DNA of 64,000 nt from Cryptomeria japonica (Eukaryota; Streptophyta; Pinopsida; Cupressales; Cupressaceae). Below, piece by piece: positions 56,899 through 64,000 of this stretch; positions within the stretch are counted from its first letter, which is position 1; each line of letters opens with the position of its first letter. Where the stretch lies: the NCBI RefSeq assembly GCF_030272615.1, contig NC_081408.1, positions 339,912,793 to 339,976,792 on the forward strand, written 5' to 3'. The translations under genes were made by a program, and so were the position numbers. Below the pieces are notes generated by a model, which was given only the letters and a program-made list of their open reading frames with translations, was not told where the DNA came from and ran no database searches.

Positions 56899-58924
56899 TT
56901 CTAAGCTTGTTGAATCCTCATCTTATAAAAGGAATCCAAGATTAATTTGAGAGGGATGGTCACTTTTTCTTTTTTATCGGTAGTGAGGGATGGCCAGTTG
57001 GCCACTTTTATTGTTGTTGAAACCTCTTATATAGTTATAATAATTCAATTGTTGAAGAATTTGATAAGTCAATAGTTGAATCGCATTTTGAATTTACTTT
57101 TTGATATCATTATGAATATAATATCAATATCATTTGTAGTTTGAGATCTTCACATAACTGTCTTTGTGCTGAATTTATGTTTTCACTATGAATTGAATGG
57201 TCAAGGGTTTTTCAGTTTACGTATGAATCTGGGTTGTGTATGTAATGGCATATTCATTCCTATTTATATGCAAATGAATCTTATTGAAGTTTATTATCAG
57301 GTTGTCTTTGAATTGTAAGTGACTCTATACCCTAGGATAAGGCACTTGTCTGTTGTCTTGATGTTGAATTAGTGAAGTGACCTTCCAATTATAATAGTTG
57401 ATTCATTGTGGGTGAATATGTTTTCTTGTTTGCCTTTGATTATGAAATTGTGATTTTCCTATAACATCTATCATGGAATTGGATCCTCAAAAGATATTCC
57501 CTTTAATTGAGTTGCATGCATGTTTTACTAATTATGTTGTATTCCTATCTATTGTGGTGTTTGATACTTTCATTCTTAATATTCGTATGATTTTATATGC
57601 TATGGTCCATGGATGTTTATGTAATATATATGCTATGGATGTTTATGTAATATATTATGCATTACTGGGCATAATAGGAAGTATTAAATGAAAAATTACA
57701 TACACCATAACAGTTCAACAAATGAAAAAAGTTAAAACTCATGATTCTAATCATTTGAAAGAGATAGAATTATAAACCAGAGAGAAATAGATTAGAATTT
57801 AACTTCTATTGAATAAAATTACTACTTCTGTTGATCGCCACAAAATAAATTTATATATAACTCCTTCAAGAACCTGCATAAAGCTTCACACTAAATGCTT
57901 TTCATTTTCTCTCTAAATGACTATACAACTTGCTCCCTTCACCTAGAGTCTAGAATCACTACTGGAACTAGAAAAGGAACCCCAATGACTATATAACTTA
58001 CAAAACTGCTTGAGCCATGTCATTATCACCCTGATGCCTTTGGATGGAATGTGAGATGTTATGTTGTGTCCAACAAATTGTTTCCAAATAGAGGAGGGAG
58101 CCTTCATACCCAGGAACAAAGAAAATGGAAAGAGGAGCTTGAGCCTTCATGCCCATGATTAGGGAAAGTGGAAAGAGGAGATTTAGGGTGAATGTAATAT
58201 GTTATGGAGGGGTTGCAACTTCCATGTCATCACAAAGATGACTGGCTGCCACTCCCCACCCAAACAAATCCTTCTTTCATTCCTCTGCGGGCTCCTTCTT
58301 CAAACCCCCTGCCATTTTGTGGTAGAGTAGAAGCAGAGGACATGCCATGCTTGGCCTCTCTTGATAAGAAAAGGCTTTCACACCCCCTCTTGCAATCCTT
58401 CTCACTTTCACAACCCCTGTGACAATAAACAAACTCATATAGGAGAAAACAAAAAAGAACCCATCTAGTATCACACAACAACTCCATGAATGATCCTGCT
58501 CAAACATCATCTTCCTTTCTGAGGAAACAACCACTCTTAGAAAATGAAAAAGGTTTCTTTTCTCTTCAACCAATTAAGTCACCACTCCATTGTATTTATA
58601 AATTTTTAACACTTCATTTGGTGATGCTCATTCACGTGAAAAATCATCATTTTAGTGTTTTTCAACATGACTGTAGACTCTAGAAGTCACTATCATGCCT
58701 ATCAAATCCATTGCTTCTTGCTAAGGCTCATCTATTGTGAATGATTTTGTTCTGATTTTTTTCCTCCTTGATTGGACAAATTCTACTTTAGAATCCTTGA
58801 CAACAAGCAACCTGAGCTCTGATTTCTCAGAGAAATCTATGATCTCCCATCTCTAACTTAGAATCTATCCAATCCTTTTATGCCTCTAAAACCATCATCC
58901 TCACTTGTCTAATCAACCTTGACT
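56899..58924. other. Non-coding tail and flank; no gene seen
   Basis: TTTGAGAGGGATGGTCAC near 56945 looks like a polypurine tract followed by TG, which would fit an LTR start; GAGGGATGGCCAG repeats it at 56987. The following sequence is AT-rich. The 58204-58573 frames on both strands carry no domain. Confidence 0.35.
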
Positions 58925-59520
58925 CTAGCTTGGTTTGGGTTTACATCGTGAGATCTCTAGCTTTTTGGGTGTTCGCATTTTATGTTACCGAGTTGGAGAT
59001 TGTTAATGAAATTGCTTTGGTCATGAGGTCTCAAGTTGGTCTGATGTCATACATTATAGCTGGCAGAGTTAGCGAGTAACATATTTCATACAGTTGTTGC
59101 TAACTCTCATCTTTGTTTGATGTTAGAATTTTAAGGTCGCGAGCTAGCAACTAGATAGTTTGTGGTTAAGTTTTATGGTTATCATCAACTAACGAAGTTA
59201 AATGTCTAAAGACTTGATCAAGCCATGAGCTTGCGAGTGAACTACTAGTGGTTAAGAGATAAATAGTTTTATGTTGGCGAGTACACAACAAGGGTTAAAG
59301 TTACCATTATCTCCAAGTCACTCCAGTGATGAGGACTTAACATTTTGTGGTCGAGAATTGGTGAGTCCCACTTCAGTTTCCCTCAGTCGCTAGATCTCAA
59401 GGTTATGAAGGCTTAGCATTTTCAGCTTGCGAGTTGGAGATAGAGTCGTAAGGGCTTGTCGCTAGGTCTCAATATTTACTAATGGGCAGTCTTTTAGGCA
59501 AAGAGTTAAGGACTGTGTGC
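58925..59520 (+). repeat. Second, diverged copy of the GCGAG-rich repeat region
   Basis: TTGGTTTGGGTTTA...GGTCTC...GGAGATTGTTAATGAAATT aligns with 51793-51960 in the same orientation. After that only the style (GCGAGCTAGC, TTGCGAGT) is shared. The two may be LTRs of one old element around the 53299 ORF or separate members of a family. Confidence 0.5.
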
Positions 59521-59539
59521 CACATGTTTTAATGACTTA

Positions 59540-59765
59540 ATATCTTGAAATCACCAATATATTTATTTTATGGCTTGAAAATAGCTCGAAATCGCCAATA
59601 TTTTATTTTTATGGTTTGAAAGTAGGTTGAAATTGCTAATATTTTTTTTAATGGTTTAAAAAATAGGTTGAAATCGCCAATGCAAATATTATTCTAGTTT
59701 TAAAAATATTACAATTCACCCATGCAAATATTTTTTTGGTTTTAAAAATGTTACAATTCACCGGG
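59540..59765 (+). repeat. Short tandem repeat, period about 41
   Basis: TTGAAATCGCCAATATTT then ATGGTTTGAAA.TAG units start near 59543, 59585, 59626 and 59667. Two further diverged units with ACAATTCACC follow. Confidence 0.75.
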
Positions 59766-61039
59766 ATTTTTCACAAACTTTGAGCGATCATGGATAATTC
59801 GCCAATGGAGATTATTATTTTTTCTCCATAAACCGCAAAAATTCACCAGTAAAATTAAATTTTTCCTCGGTAATTATACAACTTTCACCATAATTTAACA
59901 CCTTGTCCAAGGGGGGGGTTTCTTAAAGTTTTCCCTACATGGAATATTTCTCTCATCATCATTAATCATTAGTAACCCCTAAGAAAAAACTTGTGCTAAG
60001 TATGAACACAAAGAGTAACTCCACCATGCTCATGCTGCACTACTCTAACTTTCATATGACATCCACTAAGATTGTAGTCTATGGTGTCCACTCTACCACA
60101 ATCATTAGTACATACTACAATTAGATCATTACAAAGCCTCATAGTGGAAAGATATGTGTCACACAATAAATCATCAACACAAAAAATCTCACTCTAATTA
60201 GTTGCCAATATTAATGCAAGGTTTGAAATTTTCTTAATCAACATCATAGGGAGACCATTAAACATTGAAATGTGAGATCAAGGTGAAGGAACCAAATATA
60301 AAACCTCATTCCCAATGAGTTTCATGCATGCATTATCAAATTGCATTATCTTCCTTGCAGGAAATTTCTTAGTTTTCATAATAATCTATTCTATACCTTA
60401 TGATGGCTCCTTCTTTGAACTATCCTCTTTCTTCTTCGATAATTTCTATTCTAATCTTGTCTTCTTCAAGAGATGTTGTTAAAGCCTTTCTCCTCATCCT
60501 TATATTGTTTCCCCTTCATCCTTTGTTTTCTCTCCCGGGAGTAGGATTTCACTCTCTACCCCTCCTAGTGAGATTATAGATGATTATATTGCTTGGAATA
60601 TGGTTCATACATGGAGAAAAGGTCATGTGTCCTTTTCTCTTCCTCTTCCTTGGGTCGAGTAAGAGTTGTCTTTTCTTGAGGTTGAGATCACTGTTTCCTA
60701 CCAATTCAGAGCTCTAATCAAAAGCTTCATCCCTACTTTATTTTTGGCCTCTTTGGTTGTCTTACAACTTGTGAAATCCTTCTTTCCTACCTAGTAGGCT
60801 ATTATGTAAGGGTTTGGGTCTTCTCCCATTTTACGTAATTAGAACATATTAAATATATTTATATAAAAATATTAAACATAAATATATAAAATATGTGTAT
60901 ATTAGTATGTTTAAAAATATTATATGTATAATAACAAATAATATGTATACATGCATATTCATATTATTATAAACATAATTTTAGGCATACTTTTATGTAT
61001 AATCTATGTATACTCTAGGTATTTATGTATAAGCTATGC
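59766..61039. other. No supported gene
   Basis: Includes a nine-base G run near 59911, a TCTTCTT-rich stretch at 60400-60560 and a TA-rich part at 60840-61000. The 60951-61208 frame lies antisense to the copia fragment and is a shadow. Confidence 0.4.
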
Positions 61040-61604
61040 TTACTTCTTTGTAAATATATTTTTTATGTTTCTCAGTTTCATGATCTTTATTAAACATGTT
61101 AAATTATTTCAAACAAAAATCACCTTCACTGTCAATCCTCAAACACTTAATATGTTTTCTACTAGTCTGATTTTCAACCAAGGATTTGAAATTCTTAAAC
61201 TGACTTAAAAATTTAGATTTACTCATGAAGAAATACAAATATACATTCCAAGGTTATACTATAGTCATCTATAAAAGAGATAAAATAAGTAGCTCTAGCT
61301 CTATCGAAGGAAAATTAATAAGACCAAGCACATATGAATGAATATAATATAAAACCCTAGAAGACTTATGATAACTATAATCAAAATAAGCCTTATGTTT
61401 TTTACCATTAACATGTAATGTTCACAGAAAAGAAACTTGAGATTATAGACATTAAGGCCTTCAACAAGGCAATTATTTTTTAGGGTTCTAAGACCATTCT
61501 AACTAAAGTGACCATGTCCCTAGTGCCATAACATTTTTTTGTGCACTACGAGCTTCATCTCCAAAGAATTTGCACCATTAGGTATCCTAAAAGCATGGAC
61601 ATCA
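61040..61604 (-). pseudogene. Ty1/copia integrase fragment
   Basis: The minus strand from 61604 reads an end of gag-pol. LHDVHAFRIPNGANSLEMKL, then MLWH (gag_pre-integrase region, about 61525), NNCLVEGLNVYNLKFLFCEH (remains of the zinc-binding part), YIHSYV (first catalytic aspartate replaced by tyrosine), FISFIDDYS (about 61280) and KCLRIDSEGDF (about 61120, second aspartate) follow in copia order. Stops and frame changes are frequent. It is cut at 61604 by sequence beginning TGTAATGCC, and fades into AT-rich DNA below 61040. Confidence 0.7.
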
Positions 61605-64000
61605 TGTAATGCCTGCCAAAATACCCTAGAGAAACAAAACAAACTAACATACTAGAAGAGATAATTTTTTCTTAAAACATCATCTGAAGCAACATGTAAC
61701 ATCATCTACTCAATATGAATTAAACATATTTAACATAATATGCACATAACAACATGAACATGTAACATAATCACATGAGCTAATTATGCAAGAAAAAATA
61801 AACACAACTTAAATTTCACTACCATCTCCCTAGGGTATCTTAACGTCATCACTTAATCTACCAATCATAAGCAATAACAATCTACTCATTCCTAATATAG
61901 CACATAACATTTCCATTATCATTATTCCATGGACATGTGTAGTTTCCTTAATACCTTTCTAGCTTGATATCCAATCACCTTATCATAAATCTAATACAAT
62001 ATGCAACTCAAAACAATGCAATGTAATCCATTTCCCAATTAAGGTGCATTTTAAGAACCAATAATAAATGTTCCAAATTCCTTAACCATACATATGTTCT
62101 ATGATCCCTTCCTTCTCTACTGTGAGTACTAATAGAAATATGAGATAATCTCAACACTATTTCTTTTCTTAACATTTAAATTATCATAATATAGCCAAGA
62201 TACCATAGATACATACACATTCTATTAACATGATTCTATTTCAATTCAACTACAAGATACATTACCATAAATCTCACTATCCCCATAACAAAACGTAAGT
62301 CTAGTCCTAAGATAATATAAACCACTACCTATACATAACGAATATATCAAGAGCATAGCTCTTTTATTACATGTTTCCAATTACAAATTTTACATGATAA
62401 CCACATCACAAGTGTCATGATATCAAATACATCCATCTGCAACAATAATCATCCATAAGATGCAATGATAGAAGAACCACATCCACGAATGAAGAATTCA
62501 ATGAAGATATCCCAATGGAAGAAGGCATCAACCATCCAACCATCTGGAATGAAAGGAACCATCCCTCATTCTAGGAGATGAAACAAGGTCCCAACATACA
62601 CTCTAGACCTAGGATAACTCCTAATAATCAAAGAGAATTCAACAAATCAATAACCCCAACAACAAAAAGTATTTAAGCCAATCACAAGACAATTCACAAT
62701 AGAAACTTTGAGAGGCAAGACAACAAGAAAAGGCATAGTTACATATCATGGACAAGGAGACATGTAGGTGTGGAGTGTCATCTCATGGTATCCTTCAAAT
62801 AGAAGGTACTTTCCTTATAACATGTCTCAGCATGCTATCTACATATAAAATACATAACCCTGATAGACATGTTGAGCCATCTCAACCTATGAGAGATTCA
62901 AGGGAGATTGACTAGTCATCACATTGGCCTTCCCAAGCATATCCTGAAACATCCTCCTTATGATCAAGTCTTTTGGATCATATCCATTATTATCATGATT
63001 AAGTGAATCCTATTTACCCATCCCATATAATTAATTATTAATGTTATCACTTGTTTACAATAAGGAAAAGTTTCAATATGCCTTGGTGGTCTAGACTTTA
63101 AGCATCCTTACTAGGAACCTCCTAGCAACCTATGTCTCATGACCCTAGTCATCACATGAAATCCCACTCCCCCTATCATTCTCCAAAACAATAATAACAA
63201 AGAGGCTCAATGCAACATCCAAAAAATATTCATAATACATAAACATGCAACCTATAGCCAACAATGCAAAGAGAAGAGCCTCATAACAAAATAATAAATC
63301 AGTAGCCACTATCATAAGGCACTCCAATATTTTATAAGCATAAATGAAACCTCTACAACAAGGCTCATCAATTTGCTGGAGTAAGGGAAATAGCACATCC
63401 TCAACATCATGGCATATTGACAAGTTGAAGCTAACATACAACCTCTAGGAGAATAAATATAGCTTGTTGGAGCATAAAATACCAATAAATAACCAAATCT
63501 GAAAATACTCAATACTAGAAAACATAAGGAAACCTCAATACAAGCCTCTCGTATCAAAACTAATTTGGAAAATTCAGCCCAAAAGACTAACCAACAAAAA
63601 CTCAAAAAAAATCAAGCAAAAATCTAGCAAAAATCTAGAAAACTATGATGGAAAAGCCAAATAATGATTTTGAAAATAAAATAACATAGACAACTTTAAG
63701 ACCCAAAAATACACTCAGTAGAGTCCCCCAGACTAAGAAAAATGAATGAAATAAATAGATTAACAAATCATGAGCTAAAATGAAACATTTCTCAAAACAA
63801 CCATTCATGGCTTCTTGGAAAATAAATCACAGAGAGAGTCAGAGTCAAATACCATACTCAAAAACACTCTCAAAAGAATCAAAATCTCAAATAAGGCTAA
63901 AGGATTAAGTATGAAGCCCAATAAACTAACAAAACAAAAGAACAAGGCTTCTATAGAAATATGCATCCGACAATGCTCGATTGCAAAAATTCATAGAAAG
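61605..64000 (+). mobile_element. Probable LTR starting inside the copia relic, open at right edge
   Basis: Coding similarity of the copia fragment stops abruptly at 61605, where TGTAATGCCTGCCAAAATAC begins, a TG start as for an LTR. A TATA-like GTATTTAAGC lies near 62671. No coding domain, primer-binding site or end is seen before the window closes; frames at 63145-63605 are not convincing. The five bases before it are CATCA; the matching duplication would lie outside the window. Confidence 0.35.

Overview
The window is AT-rich nuclear DNA of a large plant genome. I infer a gymnosperm, most likely a conifer: old nested retrotransposons, LINE-like tails, very long LTRs and several large decayed ORF families fill almost all of it. 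No rRNA, tRNA, CRISPR array, operon or bacterial gene was seen. Nearly every coding stretch is a transposable-element relic with in-frame stops and frameshifts. The only candidate for an ordinary host gene is a small two-exon secreted-peptide model on the minus strand (22093-23080) with its own TATA box.

Layout. 1-2.8 kb: minus-strand multi-exon unidentified gene, open at the left edge, preceded by a cluster of a GCATATGCGGTA-like motif. 4.8-16.4 kb: three-level nest. A 5'-truncated LINE on the minus strand is split by a Ty3/Gypsy chromovirus (6732-15337, target duplication ATAAT), whose 5' LTR is split by a 776-bp solo LTR (7103-7878, target duplication GTATG). 17.1-22.0 kb: unidentified coiled-coil ORF and an LTR-like promoter region, lying between two 135-bp direct repeats that look identical. 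22.1-23.4 kb: peptide gene model and promoter. 23.5-31 kb: AT-rich DNA with short tandem duplications, a deleted LTR element (28.7-29.5 kb) and a copia RNase H scrap. 31.7-34.5 kb: compound microsatellite and degenerate tandem repeats. 35.1-39.6 kb: two LINE copies head to head. 41.0-41.7 kb: a fourth LINE tail. 42.4-47.3 kb: DNA-transposon-like sequence, with a palindromic minisatellite and a polypurine/polypyrimidine tract between its two related 5' regions. 47.8-51.2 kb: decayed hAT-like transposase. 51.8-53.0 kb: GCGAG-rich repeat region. 53.3-56.9 kb: about 3.6-kb unidentified ORF, nearly intact, most of whose stops look like C-to-T decay. 57-64 kb: repeats, a copia integrase fragment and the start of a probable large LTR.

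Working relations. The three LINE copies indicate a LINE family with an extra ORF after reverse transcriptase/RNase H and before the 3' tail. The 2.7-kb, 42.5-kb and 45.3-kb loci share a motif cluster, which hints at one DNA-transposon family. All alignments were made by eye; identities and family names not marked as certain need a search.
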